Below are positions 7,748 to 16,069 of a DNA stretch of 18,070 bases, piece by piece (the first letter of the stretch is position 1; each line of letters begins with the position of its first letter). Source of the stretch: Deltaproteobacteria bacterium. GTDB taxonomy: Bacteria > Desulfobacterota > Binatia > UBA9968. The position numbers and the translations under genes are program-made. The DNA lies in NCBI GenBank assembly GCA_005878685.1, contig VBLN01000022.1, forward strand, positions 1 to 18,070. The letters are read 5' to 3'. A model generated the notes under the pieces. The model searched no databases. It saw only the letters and a program-made list of their open reading frames with translations, and was not told where the DNA came from.

Positions 7748-9494
7748 ATGCAAAAGCGGTGGGTTCTAAGAGAGGCCGATGAGCGATGCGTCTCTCTTCT
7801 CTCCGAGACGCTCAATGTTCAGCCTCTGGTGGCCAGAATCCTGGTTCACCGTGGTCTTGCAGAACCGGAGGTGGCCAGACGTTTTCTCTCCTCCAGCTTG
7901 CGTTCGGATCTTCCCTCTCCGTTTCTGATGGCGGGCATGGAAAAGGCCGTGGAGCGGCTGGCGGGTGCCATAGAGCGCAAAGAGCTGATCTGCGTCTGGG
8001 GCGACTATGATGTCGATGGTACAACCGGCACTGCAGCGCTGGTTTCATTTTTAAAAAGCGTCGGCTGCAATGCTAGCTATTATGTCCCTCATAGGATCAA
8101 TGAAGGCTATGGGCTAAACGCCGAAGCTTTAACGGTGTTACACGGGCAGGGGGTCCGAGTCGTCGTGAGTGTCGACTGCGGGGTCTCGAATTATAAAGAG
8201 GTAGAACTCGCCCAGGACTTGGGGATCGATGTGGTGATCGTGGATCATCACGAGCCGCCACAAGTTCTTCCTCCTGCAGTTGCGATCTTAAACCCTCATC
8301 AGCTCGATTGTCCCTTTCCCGACAAGGGACTCTGCGGCGCAGGTCTGGCTTTTTATCTGATTATCGGACTTCGCGCGAAACTGCGTGAAATGGGCTGGTT
8401 CAACCAATCTGAAACTCCGGATATTCGCCGCTATCTGGATATTGTCACTCTGGGTACGATTGCGGACATGGTTCCTTTAAAAGGAGTCAACCGGGTTTTA
8501 GCACGGCGTGGGCTTGAAGAGCTGGGCGGCTCCACGCGGCCTGGTATCCTGGCGCTGAAGCGGGTCGCGGGAATCGCTGAAGGGGCGATCGGCGTCGGAT
8601 AAGTGGCATTTCGGCTCGGTCCCAGAATCAATGCCGCGGGAAGGATGGATGCCGGGCTCAAGGTGGTGGAGATGCTGACTACCGATTCGAGTGACATCGC
8701 GCTTCGGATCGCGCAGGAACTCGATGAGCATAACCGCGAAAGACAGGCGATGGAAGCTCGGGTTCTGGAAAAGGCTCTGGCGCAAGTGGGTACGGAACTT
8801 GGAGACCGCTATTCCATTGTCCTGGGTGAAGAAGGGTGGCATCCAGGGGTTTTGGGAATTGTGGCCTCGCGGATCGTCGAGAAGTTTCATCGGCCGACTG
8901 TGGTCGTTGGGTTCAGTCAAGGGGAAGGAAAAGGCTCGGCGCGGAGCATCCGGGGCTTTCACATGGTCGAGGGGCTGCGGCGCTGCGCGGACTGTTTGGA
9001 AAAATTTGGCGGTCACGAATACGCCGGAGGGTTGAGTGTACGGGAAGTGAAATTCCCATCCTTCATGGAACGGTTTGAAGAAACGGCCCGGGCCTTTCTG
9101 ACTCGCGAGGATCTTGAGCCGATCATCGATGTGGATGCGCTGCTAGATTTTTCCCAGATCGGTCTGCCATTATTTCGACAGCTCGAAGCCCTTCAACCTT
9201 TTGGCGTCGGAAATCCCGAACCGCTCCTGATGACGCAGGCGGTTGAGGTTTGTGAACGAAGGGATTTCACCGGCGGATCTCGCTTCCGACTCCGCCAGGC
9301 CGGTCGGACCCTCAGTTGGAACCTCGGCTCATGAGTCTGGAGAAGGGATTTCCTCGCGACCCGATACCCTAAGCTCGTTGCTAGTTCTTGGGGCCAAGGC
9401 CGATGTGATCTATCGCCTATGCGAGAACAAATGGGATGGCACCACGGCCATGGAACTTAAAATCGTCGACGCCAGGTGTTCGGCCGGAAGTTAA
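7748..9494 (+). pseudogene. recJ: Single-stranded-DNA exonuclease RecJ, interrupted by a stop and a frameshift
   Basis: RecJ degrades single-stranded DNA 5'-3' in recombination and repair. The first open part (7748-8599) carries the DHH domain: GDYDVDGTTGTAAL (Asp86, Asp88, Asp90), VSVDCG (Asp143), IVDHHEPP (Asp166-His168) and GTIADMVPL. A TAA at 8600-8602 follows GVG, and the same frame continues at once with VAFRLGPRINAAGRMD, so one sense codon (probably Gln CAA, as in relatives with VGQV) has become stop. The second part (8603-9331) has GWHPGVLGIVASR, the DHHA1 motif GKGSARSIRGFHM and KFGGHEYAGG. After RQAGRTL the homology moves to the +1 frame at about 9311-9317 and runs to TAA 9492-9494 with ADVIYRLCENKWDGTT, typical of the RecJ OB domain. 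The summed length of about 580 codons is normal. A GTG follows the stop but has no close ribosome site. Either a true pseudogene or sequence errors. Confidence 0.88.
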
Positions 9495-11002
9495 GCCGGG
9501 TCTCCTTTAGGAAGGAGAGTCGCATATCTGGCCGCCTCGGCGCCGGACAGACGGCCGAAGACGGCACCGGCCATGAGCCCGGAGGCCCCAGGATAGTTGT
9601 AATAAAAAAGTCCACCAACCAGCTCGCCTGCCCCATAGAGACCTGGAATGAGGCGGCTTTCCATATCCAAGACCTCTCCCCTTGGGGTGATTCGCAGCCC
9701 GCCGAAAGTAAAGGTGATCCCTGTCGTGACAGCGAATCCCACAAAAGGAGGCGCATCGATCGGCAGCGCCCAATTCGTTTTAGGGGGAGAAACTCCCTTC
9801 GTCCTCTTTCCATCTAGAATGGCTGGGTTAAACTCACCCGGTTGGACCCCAGCATTGAACTCTCGGATGGTACGAACGAGACCTTCCACATTGATCTCGA
9901 GCTTCTTGGCAAGCTCCTCGATGGTGGAAGCCTCGGCCCTTGTGACTTCGCGGATGCGATACTCTTCGCGCAGGAGTCCCACGACCTTTGAATCGAAGAT
10001 CTGAAAAGCGACGCGCTGCGGTTGAGTGAGGATGCGGCGTCCGTATTCGGCATATGTATAATTGCGGAAGTCGGCCCCTTCGTCGAGAAACCGCTCGCCT
10101 TTAATGTTCACGACGATTCCCAGAGGGTAGGAATGCTTTTGAAAGAGTTCGCCTACCTTGCGGTCGCCATGGGGAGGCGCGTTTAGATCCCAGGCGACGG
10201 CATGACACGAGCTCCAATGGCCAAAGGGTTGGGCGCCGATGTCGAGGGCCATCTTGATCCCATCGCCGGTGTTGTAGGGTGTGCCGCGGACTTTAGCGAG
10301 CTCCCAGTCCTTACCCAAGTAGCGGCAGCGCCACTCGGCGTTGGCCTCGAATCCTCCCGAAGCTAGCACGATCGCCGAGGTATCGACCTCGTAGAAACCT
10401 TGAGCTCCTCGAATCTCGATCCCAGCGATGCTGCCATCGCTGGCCATGAGCAACCGCGTTGCCTTCGAGCCATAGCGGATTTCAACCCCGTCTTTGACTG
10501 CGCGTTCGAAAAGAACGCCAACGAGTCCCGCTCCGGCTCCGACCGCTTCGACAACTAGCCCGCCCCAGAACCTGAACTTTTCTCTTACGCGGAAGGCTTG
10601 GCGGCCGAAGGCCAGGGTCCATCGCACGCCCTGATCCCGCAGCCACTGCATGGTGGGAAAGGACTCGCGGATCAGTGTCAAGGCGAGATCGGCATCCGTC
10701 AAGTACTCGGTGATTCGCAGCATATCGTTGTAGAACTGGTCCTCGGTGTAGGGCTCGACCTCAATGGAGTGAAGCTCTTCTTCGGACAGGTCGGGGATCA
10801 AACTTTTAATGTCGTCAAGGCCACGGAAGGCAAAGCGTAAAATGCCACCGGTAAAAAACGAATTTCCGCCGCGCCACTCCTGCGGCGCCTTTTCTACCAA
10901 CAGCACCGAGGCGCCCGCTGCTCGGGCGGAAAGGGCGGCGCATAAGCCGGCATTGCCGCTCCCGACCACGACCACATCAAACTTCTCTTTGACATTTTCC
11001 AT
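9491..11002 (-). CDS. FAD-dependent dehydrogenase, tricarballylate dehydrogenase/fumarate reductase flavoprotein-like
   Basis: Flavoprotein of the succinate dehydrogenase/fumarate reductase family. The closest match I recognise is tricarballylate dehydrogenase TcuA, which oxidises tricarballylate to cis-aconitate. Residues 8-38 form the FAD-binding fold with VVVGSGNAGL (Gly14-x-Gly16-x-x-Gly19) and VLLVEKAP, followed by EWRGGNS as in TcuA. Further landmarks are IVLASGGFEAN, GERFLDEGADFRNYTYAEYG and the C-terminal FAD segment IPGLYGAGELVGG. I place the start at ATG 11002 (503 aa) because GAAAGGTAG lies just upstream and homology begins there; a longer in-frame start at 11101 would add 33 residues of unconserved sequence. 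Its TAA overlaps the recJ stop on the other strand in a shared TTAA (9491-9494). It diverges from two binding-protein genes, which suggests a link to a carboxylate-type substrate; that is inference. Confidence 0.82.
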   Translation of the reverse strand: MENVKEKFDVVVVGSGNAGLCAALSARAAGASVLLVEKAPQEWRGGNSFFTGGILRFAFRGLDDIKSLIPDLSEEELHSIEVEPYTEDQFYNDMLRITEYLTDADLALTLIRESFPTMQWLRDQGVRWTLAFGRQAFRVREKFRFWGGLVVEAVGAGAGLVGVLFERAVKDGVEIRYGSKATRLLMASDGSIAGIEIRGAQGFYEVDTSAIVLASGGFEANAEWRCRYLGKDWELAKVRGTPYNTGDGIKMALDIGAQPFGHWSSCHAVAWDLNAPPHGDRKVGELFQKHSYPLGIVVNIKGERFLDEGADFRNYTYAEYGRRILTQPQRVAFQIFDSKVVGLLREEYRIREVTRAEASTIEELAKKLEINVEGLVRTIREFNAGVQPGEFNPAILDGKRTKGVSPPKTNWALPIDAPPFVGFAVTTGITFTFGGLRITPRGEVLDMESRLIPGLYGAGELVGGLFYYNYPGASGLMAGAVFGRLSGAEAARYATLLPKGDPA

Positions 11003-11021
11003 CCATCTACCTTTCTCCGGC

Positions 11022-11040
11022 TTTTCCCTCGACGGGAAAA
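11022..11040. promoter_or_regulatory. Candidate operator: 7-bp inverted repeat in the divergent intergenic region
   Basis: TTTTCCCTCGACGGGAAAA has perfect 7-bp arms around a 5-bp centre. It lies 20 bp upstream of the dehydrogenase start and 115 bp upstream of the binding-protein start, in a 152-bp divergent spacer. The size and symmetry suit a dimeric regulator; in the dehydrogenase mRNA it could instead fold as a hairpin ahead of the ribosome site. A TTGACA at 11095-11100 (+ strand) and a CTGACA complementary to 11077-11082 (- strand) are possible -35 elements, but neither has a convincing -10 partner. Confidence 0.4.
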
Positions 11041-11154
11041 TATCCGCCTGAGGCCTATCTATCTGGGTGTGCCTTATGTCAGAATCGGAAATCCTTGACA
11101 ACTTCTATCAAGTGGGGCAGAAGGACGCCAGAGCCAATGCAGGAGGAGTAAGGG

Positions 11155-12177
11155 ATGCGAAACAAAAGAATCGTAGGAATATGTTTAGTCCTTTTCTTAT
11201 TGGGAATCGTTGCTCGTCCAGGCAGGGCCCAAGAAGGGCCGAAGAAGCTTCTCGTCGCCCATGCGGGATTGATATCCACGCATTCGAGCGTTTGGCTGGC
11301 CGAAGACCAGGGCTTTTATAAGAAGCACGGGCTTGACGTTACTGCTGTCTTTACAGGAAGCGGATCGGTGACGTCGCAAGCCTTGGTCGCAGGCGAGGCC
11401 GAACTAGCCTCCACCAGTGTGGGCCCCACAGCGGGTGCCGTCGGAGCGGGGGCGGATCTGGCGATTTTCGCGGGGTTGATCCACATTCTCCCCTATCAGT
11501 TCTGGGTTCACTCCCAGGTGCGGCAAGCCGCGGATCTGAAAGGGAAAAGAGTTGCCATCAGCACCTTTGGCTCGGGCAGCCACCTCGCGGCTGAAGTAGC
11601 GCTGCAACAACTTGGCCTGGACCCGGCCCGAGATAAGATTGCGATCATCCAAATCGGACAACAGCCAGAGAGAGTGGCGGCGCTTCTAAGCGGCAAGATC
11701 GATGCGACAGTTTTGGATCCCGGATTCGCACAAGCAGCGAAGGATAAGGGGCTGACGATGATGATCAACATGACCAAGGCTGACACTCCTTACTTGAATA
11801 CGGTCATCGTGGCGTCACGGCGCTATGCCAGAGAGAATCCGCAAATCATGGATTCCTTTCTCAAAGGCACGGTCGACGGTTTAGCCTTTTTGCCTAACCC
11901 AGCCAATGAAAAGGCGGTGAAGAAGGTGCTCGCCCGGCGCTTGAGGCTCACATCGCCTGAAGACATTCAGAGCATGTACGATGGGACCCTTGAAATTCAT
12001 GCCAAGACCAAGGTTCCAAATGCCCCGGCTGCGGGAGTTCAAAACATGATCGATGCTTTATTGAGGGTTAATCCCCGGATGGCGAAGCTTAAGGCCGCCG
12101 ATCTAGTCGATAATTCTTTCATCGAACGGCTGGATAAATCAGGTTACATACAGGAAGCTATGAAAAAGAGTCGTTAG
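11155..12177 (+). CDS. ABC transporter substrate-binding protein, NitT/TauT (NMT1-like) class
   Basis: Secreted binding protein of the SsuA/TauA/ThiY type, which delivers small organic substrates to ABC transporters. Residues 1-25 are a Sec signal peptide (MRNKR, hydrophobic core, PGRA-QE cleavage region). The mature part shows family features: VWLAEDQGFYKKHGLDVTAVFTG near the N-terminus, ALVAGEAELA, DLKGKRVAISTFGSGSH, LLSGKIDATVLDPGF and a C-terminal FIERLDKSGYI. At 340 aa the length is normal. AGGAGG at 11141-11146 supports ATG 11155. It is the first of two tandem binding proteins (22 bp apart) and diverges from the dehydrogenase. No permease or ATPase gene lies next to it. The substrate cannot be told from the sequence. 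Confidence 0.88.
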   Translation: MRNKRIVGICLVLFLLGIVARPGRAQEGPKKLLVAHAGLISTHSSVWLAEDQGFYKKHGLDVTAVFTGSGSVTSQALVAGEAELASTSVGPTAGAVGAGADLAIFAGLIHILPYQFWVHSQVRQAADLKGKRVAISTFGSGSHLAAEVALQQLGLDPARDKIAIIQIGQQPERVAALLSGKIDATVLDPGFAQAAKDKGLTMMINMTKADTPYLNTVIVASRRYARENPQIMDSFLKGTVDGLAFLPNPANEKAVKKVLARRLRLTSPEDIQSMYDGTLEIHAKTKVPNAPAAGVQNMIDALLRVNPRMAKLKAADLVDNSFIERLDKSGYIQEAMKKSR

Positions 12178-12199
12178 TCGAGAGCAAAGGAGAATAGGA

Positions 12200-13243
12200 A
12201 TGGCCGAGAAAAATCAAGTGAGCCTGAAAAGATACGGCCCAGTGATCACGTTTTTCGCTGGCTGGATTTTTCTCTTGGCAGCATCGGTTAGCTTCGCCGC
12301 AACCGACATCGGCGGCAAGCCGGAAAAAAGCGATGTCACCGTCACCTACGCCCAACCTAGCGGGGCGTTCACTCCCATATGGGTCGCTTACGAGGCCGGT
12401 CTCTTCAAAAAATATGGGCTCAATGCCAAACTTCAGCTCCTCAATCCTCAAGTGTCGGCTCAAGCTGTGGTCTCCGAGGAAGCGGATTTCTACACCGACG
12501 GCCCGGATCTCATCAACGCGCGCCTGCAAGGAGGGAGAGTCAAGTATTTCGGCGGGACGATGCAACAGTTTGTCTTTCAGATGTGGGGCGCGAAAGAGAT
12601 TAACTCCGTCCAGCAGCTCAAGGGAAAGGCTATAGCCGCGACCACCCCGCGCGCTGCCCTCGATACCGCCACGCGGGAGGCGCTGAAGAAAAACGGCTTG
12701 ACGCCCGACAAGGACGTCAAGATCCTCTATGTTCAGACGGTTCCTGGGGTTCTGACTTCGGTCATCACCGCCAAGACATCGGCCGGGACACTATCGGCTC
12801 CGAATACTCTGAAAGCGAAAGAGGCCGGGTTGAATCTCCTCGTGGACATCGGCAAGTTGAATATCCCCGGTCTCCAGGTGACCTATGGAACCACCGAGAG
12901 ATATCTCAAGAGCAACCCGAATACCGTCTATGCTTTTTTGAAGGCGATCGCCGAGGCGGTGGTTTTGTCAAGGAAAGAGCCCGCGATAGCGAAAAAGACG
13001 ATTGCCAAGTATGCGAAGATTGACGAGCAACCGTTGATCGATGGCACCTACGAAGCCTTTTCACCTTATTGGGACCTGAGCCTCGCCGTGCGCGCGGACG
13101 CCATTCAAGCGCAGTTCGGCTACATGGACGAAAAAGAGTTTCCTGCTGCGAAGAGCGCAGACCCGAAGGAGTTTTTTGACAACTCCTTTGTCGAAGCTCT
13201 TGAGAAATCGGATTTCTTCAAGAGCATAGGTATGGGGAGATAA
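12200..13243 (+). CDS. Second NitT/TauT (NMT1-like) substrate-binding protein
   Basis: A second secreted binding protein of the same broad class as its neighbour but clearly divergent in sequence, so not a recent duplicate. An N-terminal signal peptide of about 35 residues (KRY, then a hydrophobic run, ending ASVSFA-A) precedes the mature domain. Typical segments are TPIWVAYEAGLFKKYGLNA, QAVVSEEADF, QQLKGKAIAATTPRAALDT, FLKAIAEAV and the C-terminal FFDNSFVEALEKSDF. At 347 aa it is complete. AAAGGAG at 12186-12192 is 7 nt from ATG 12200. Spacing suggests one mRNA with the preceding gene. It may give the same importer a second specificity, or serve signalling; neither is visible. Confidence 0.87.
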   Translation: MAEKNQVSLKRYGPVITFFAGWIFLLAASVSFAATDIGGKPEKSDVTVTYAQPSGAFTPIWVAYEAGLFKKYGLNAKLQLLNPQVSAQAVVSEEADFYTDGPDLINARLQGGRVKYFGGTMQQFVFQMWGAKEINSVQQLKGKAIAATTPRAALDTATREALKKNGLTPDKDVKILYVQTVPGVLTSVITAKTSAGTLSAPNTLKAKEAGLNLLVDIGKLNIPGLQVTYGTTERYLKSNPNTVYAFLKAIAEAVVLSRKEPAIAKKTIAKYAKIDEQPLIDGTYEAFSPYWDLSLAVRADAIQAQFGYMDEKEFPAAKSADPKEFFDNSFVEALEKSDFFKSIGMGR

Positions 13244-13277
13244 GAGTGGCTTTTTAGGCGCGGGAGGCGCTCCCTTA

Positions 13278-13314
13278 CTTAGCGCGGGTTAACTCTATCG
13301 AGCTAGGCGCTAAG
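13278..13314 (+). repeat. 8-bp perfect stem with 21-nt loop downstream of the second binding protein
   Basis: CTTAGCGC (13278-13285) and GCGCTAAG (13307-13314) are exact complements around a 21-nt loop. It starts 35 nt after the preceding stop codon and could act as a 3' hairpin, though no T-tract follows. A smaller GGGAG/CTCCC stem (13262-13266, 13270-13274) lies just before it. The left arm touches the 11-bp inverted repeat that begins at 13284. Confidence 0.4.
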
Positions 13315-13429
13315 CTATCTGCCGCATACGGAAGTTACTGAACGCCTTGGTAAGTTCCAAAGGCCCCAAGGTTTTGCCTCATTCACGCGGACCTTAAAGG
13401 AAATTCTTCTCGCTTGACAGTTAACCCGC
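13284..13429. repeat. 146-bp segment bounded by an 11-bp perfect inverted repeat (MITE-like or operator pair)
   Basis: GCGGGTTAACT (13284-13294) and AGTTAACCCGC (13419-13429) are exact inverted copies. Reading inward, a further CGAG matches with a 2-base shift, giving an imperfect repeat of about 20 bp. Each arm holds the palindrome GTTAAC. The segment has no open reading frame I recognise. Flanks share only TTA-like bases, so no clear target duplication is visible. It accounts for most of the 235-bp gap between 13243 and 13479. It may be a miniature inverted-repeat element or two binding sites for one regulator. Confidence 0.5.
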
Positions 13430-13442
13430 TTTAACTTACATA
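13414..13442 (+). promoter_or_regulatory. Sigma70-type promoter of the binding-protein/amidohydrolase operon
   Basis: TTGACA (13414-13419) is a perfect -35 element. TACATA (13437-13442), with 17 bp between, is a good -10. The predicted start would be near 13449, about 30 nt before ATG 13479, leaving room for GGAGG at 13467-13471. The spacer contains the right arm of the 11-bp inverted repeat (13419-13429), so a protein bound there would block the promoter. Confidence 0.55.
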
Positions 13443-13478
13443 GCCACCAATAAACGGAACTCTGGCGGAGGATCAATC

Positions 13479-14510
13479 ATGAAAACGCACGAGAAGAGCG
13501 TTGTGGGTCTTCTTTTTGGAGCTTTTCTTTTAATGATAGTCTCTGAACCCTCGACCATCTGCGCTCAATCGGATCATACGTCACGGCTTGTTGAGGGAGC
13601 GAAGAAAGAAGGCACGCTTCTCTGGTACACCGCGCTCAATCTAAACGATTCGGATATGCTGACCACACGTTTTGAACAAATATACCCTTTTATCAAGACG
13701 GAAACGCTCCGTCTGAGTTCCTTTAGCCTTCTTTCAAAGATCCAGACAGAAGCAAGGACCGGAGCTTTTAAAGCCGACGTGATTGAAATTGCGGGAGTCC
13801 TTGGACACATCTTAAAAAAAGACGGGCTACTGGCGAAATACATCTCACCTGAATCCCGGTTCTACCCGGATTCAATGAAAGATTCTGACGGTACGTGGAC
13901 GAGTTTCTTTATTAATACGCATGTGCTCGTATACAACACGATGCTGGTAAAGAAGGACGAGTTGCCGAGAAGCTACGCCGAACTCATCAATCCAAAGTGG
14001 AAAGACAAAATTGCAGTGCCAGAGGACTTCGACATTTTCGGAATGATGTTGAAGGTGATGGGTAGAGAAAAAGGGTTAAATTTCATGCGGCGCTTGGCCG
14101 CTCAGGGAGTATCGCTCCGCGAGAGTTACTCACTGGCGATACAAGGAATCGCATCGAGCGAAATTCCCTTGGGTGTAAATCTTTACGGCACACGAACGGA
14201 AGAGTTCAAGAAAAAGGGGGCCCCGGTTGACTGGATCCCTCTGGAATTTGTTCTGGCTTCCTTGGAACCCCTGTCCGTAGCTGCAAAAGCCTCTCATCCG
14301 AATTCGGCCCAGCTCTTTGTTGATTTTCTCCTTTCAAAGGAGGCTCAGAGCCTCATGCGGACCCGCTTTCGTATCCCTTCGCGCCCTGATGTCCCACCAG
14401 ATCCGCCAGAACTTACCAAGGGCCTGAAACTGATTGCCACTGACTTATCGCTCGCAGAACAATCGAAACAGCTAGCCGAAGAGTTCAGGCAGATATTCAA
14501 ATCCCGTTAA
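13479..14510 (+). CDS. Extracellular solute-binding protein, Fe(III)/thiamine/spermidine-like class
   Basis: Secreted or lipid-free periplasmic binding protein of the SBP_bac_6/8-like type, a different family from the two upstream. A signal peptide of about 29 residues (MKTHEKS, hydrophobic run, TICA-Q) precedes the mature part. Family features are LVEGAKKEGTLLWYTAL at the N-terminus, ARTGAFKADVIEI, the hinge HVLVYNTMLVKKDELPRSYA, LINPKWKDKIAVPE and the C-terminal AQLFVDFLLSKEAQSLM. At 343 aa it is complete. GGAGG lies 7 nt before ATG 13479. It opens an operon: the first amidohydrolase starts 10 bp after its stop. No transporter membrane subunit is in the window. The pairing implies the bound compound is a substrate of the hydrolases (inference). 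Confidence 0.87.
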   Translation: MKTHEKSVVGLLFGAFLLMIVSEPSTICAQSDHTSRLVEGAKKEGTLLWYTALNLNDSDMLTTRFEQIYPFIKTETLRLSSFSLLSKIQTEARTGAFKADVIEIAGVLGHILKKDGLLAKYISPESRFYPDSMKDSDGTWTSFFINTHVLVYNTMLVKKDELPRSYAELINPKWKDKIAVPEDFDIFGMMLKVMGREKGLNFMRRLAAQGVSLRESYSLAIQGIASSEIPLGVNLYGTRTEEFKKKGAPVDWIPLEFVLASLEPLSVAAKASHPNSAQLFVDFLLSKEAQSLMRTRFRIPSRPDVPPDPPELTKGLKLIATDLSLAEQSKQLAEEFRQIFKSR

Positions 14511-14520
14511 TGAGGATCAA

Positions 14521-16047
14521 GTGGAGTATCTCGTCAGAGGTCAATTCGTATTAACCATGCAGCAGCACCTTGGTGCGGACGGAATCATTAGGGACGGGGC
14601 TGTGTACGTTTCAGGGAAAAACATTATCGAAGTAGGTCCGTATAAGGACCTTAAGGCCGCGTACCCGACGGCAGCCGTCATCGGATCTCCGCGTTTTTGG
14701 GTTATGCCCGGTTTCGTCAATGCGCACCAGCACGGCAAGGGATTGACTAATTTTCAACTTGGAGGGCTAGACGACTGTTTTGAAATTTCTCGCTTTTCAC
14801 CCGAGCCCCTCGCAAGCATCGACCCCTATATTGATACCCTTTATGGCTGTATGCGGATGATTGAGTCCGGGGTGACCACTTGCATCCACTATAACTCAAG
14901 TCGCGGGCCGTCCTCTTACGAGACCGACGTGCGCGACCGCATGCGGGCCTACCGGGATTCTGGCATGCGAGTCTCGTTTGGCCTCGATATCCGCAATCGA
15001 AACCATCTGGTCTATGGGGATGAACAATTTATCAAAACCCTTCCTTCACGACTGAAGGAAACAGTCGTCGAGAAATATAGCAGGTCGCGCACGCTTGCTC
15101 CCGATGACTATTTCTCCCTCGTCAAAAAGCTTTCCAACGATGTCAGGGAAAACGGTCAAGAACGCCTAAAGCTTTTTCTTACTCCGGCTGGACCCCAATG
15201 GTGCACGGAAGATCTTTTACGGGCGATTCGGCGCGCCTCTGATGAGCGTGATTTAGGTCTGCAAATGCATGTTCTGGAGACGAAATATCAACGCTCTTAT
15301 TTTTCTTCTGTCTACGGAAAGACTGCGATCGAGTGGTTAAACGATCTGGATTTTTTGACTCCCCGGTTAACCTTAGCACACGGGGTTTGGCTAAACCGCA
15401 ATGACATCCAGCTCGTCGCAAACAAAGGAAGCGCCCTCGTGCATAATCCCAGCTCGAATTTGAGACTTCGCAGCGGCATGGCGCCCCTCCCGCTCTTTTA
15501 CAAGGCAGGCATGACGTTGGCAGTAGGCCTGGACAGCAGCCCCTTAAACGATGATTCGGATATGCTTCAGGAAGCGCGTCTGAGCGCAAATCTTCAGCGT
15601 GTTCCAGGGGCCGGCTCAGGTCTGGTTCCGTTGAAGGAGATCTTTAGAATGGCCACGATCAACGGGATGAAGGTCCTGGGATGGGCAGAAATCGCCGGGG
15701 CATTAGAGCCGGGAAAACAGGCCGACTTGATTTTGCTCGATTCACGCCGGCTGTCAGCGCCTTACCTGGCTCCGCACCAAAACCCCATCGATGCTTTGAT
15801 CTATAGAGGAAAGGCCGATGACGTGGATACGGTTATGATAGGCGGAGAGCTCCTTTACCAAGGGAAAAAACACATACGACTCGATAGGAAGTCGATTCAC
15901 AAGAAACTCAAAGAAAGCATCGGTCCGCCGTCCCCAAGAAAGAGCGAAGGTCCCGAAGCGGATCTTCTGCCGCACTTGCATCGTTTCTTTGCGTCATGGG
16001 ATCAGGACCCAGCAGTACCTTTCTATAAGTTCAATAGCGTTGAATGA
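14521..16047 (+). CDS. Metal-dependent amidohydrolase, ATZ/TRZ-like (subtype I deaminase/chlorohydrolase group)
   Basis: Cytoplasmic hydrolase of the amidohydrolase superfamily, close to the group that includes TrzN/AtzA-type chlorohydrolases and SAH/guanine-type deaminases. An N-terminal beta sandwich (1-60) leads to metal ligands His69 and His71 in FVNAHQHG. His250 with Glu253 (QMHVLET), His287 (TLAHGVWL) and Asp338 (VGLDSSPLNDD) complete the usual one-metal set. ALVHNPSSNLRLRSGMAPL matches the family's substrate-contact loop, and GALEPGKQADLILLD is the C-terminal return to the sandwich. At 508 aa it is somewhat long, with about 50 extra C-terminal residues I do not recognise. GTG 14521 is the start, with GAGGA at 14512-14516. 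The substrate is unknown; deamination, dechlorination or ring opening of a nitrogen compound are all possible. Confidence 0.88.
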   Translation: MEYLVRGQFVLTMQQHLGADGIIRDGAVYVSGKNIIEVGPYKDLKAAYPTAAVIGSPRFWVMPGFVNAHQHGKGLTNFQLGGLDDCFEISRFSPEPLASIDPYIDTLYGCMRMIESGVTTCIHYNSSRGPSSYETDVRDRMRAYRDSGMRVSFGLDIRNRNHLVYGDEQFIKTLPSRLKETVVEKYSRSRTLAPDDYFSLVKKLSNDVRENGQERLKLFLTPAGPQWCTEDLLRAIRRASDERDLGLQMHVLETKYQRSYFSSVYGKTAIEWLNDLDFLTPRLTLAHGVWLNRNDIQLVANKGSALVHNPSSNLRLRSGMAPLPLFYKAGMTLAVGLDSSPLNDDSDMLQEARLSANLQRVPGAGSGLVPLKEIFRMATINGMKVLGWAEIAGALEPGKQADLILLDSRRLSAPYLAPHQNPIDALIYRGKADDVDTVMIGGELLYQGKKHIRLDRKSIHKKLKESIGPPSPRKSEGPEADLLPHLHRFFASWDQDPAVPFYKFNSVE

Positions 16048-16069
16048 ATAAAAACATCGGGAGGACTCT

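Noticed and set aside
8600-8602. TAA read as glutamine (altered genetic code)
   Set aside because: Several intact genes here end in TAA (queA, the dehydrogenase, the third binding protein), so TAA is a normal stop.
11003-11101. N-terminal extension of the FAD-dependent dehydrogenase
   Set aside because: The extra 33 residues are not like the family, and they would cover the divergent spacer with its palindrome; ATG 11002 has a ribosome site.
13345-13375. CCTTGG/CCAAGG stem followed by TTTT as a terminator
   Set aside because: The stem is only 6 bp with a 15-nt loop and 4 Ts, far from the preceding gene end; too weak to call.
13244-13478. Hidden gene or remnant in the 235-bp gap
   Set aside because: I read both strands; frames are short and broken by stops, and none of the translated pieces resembles a known family.
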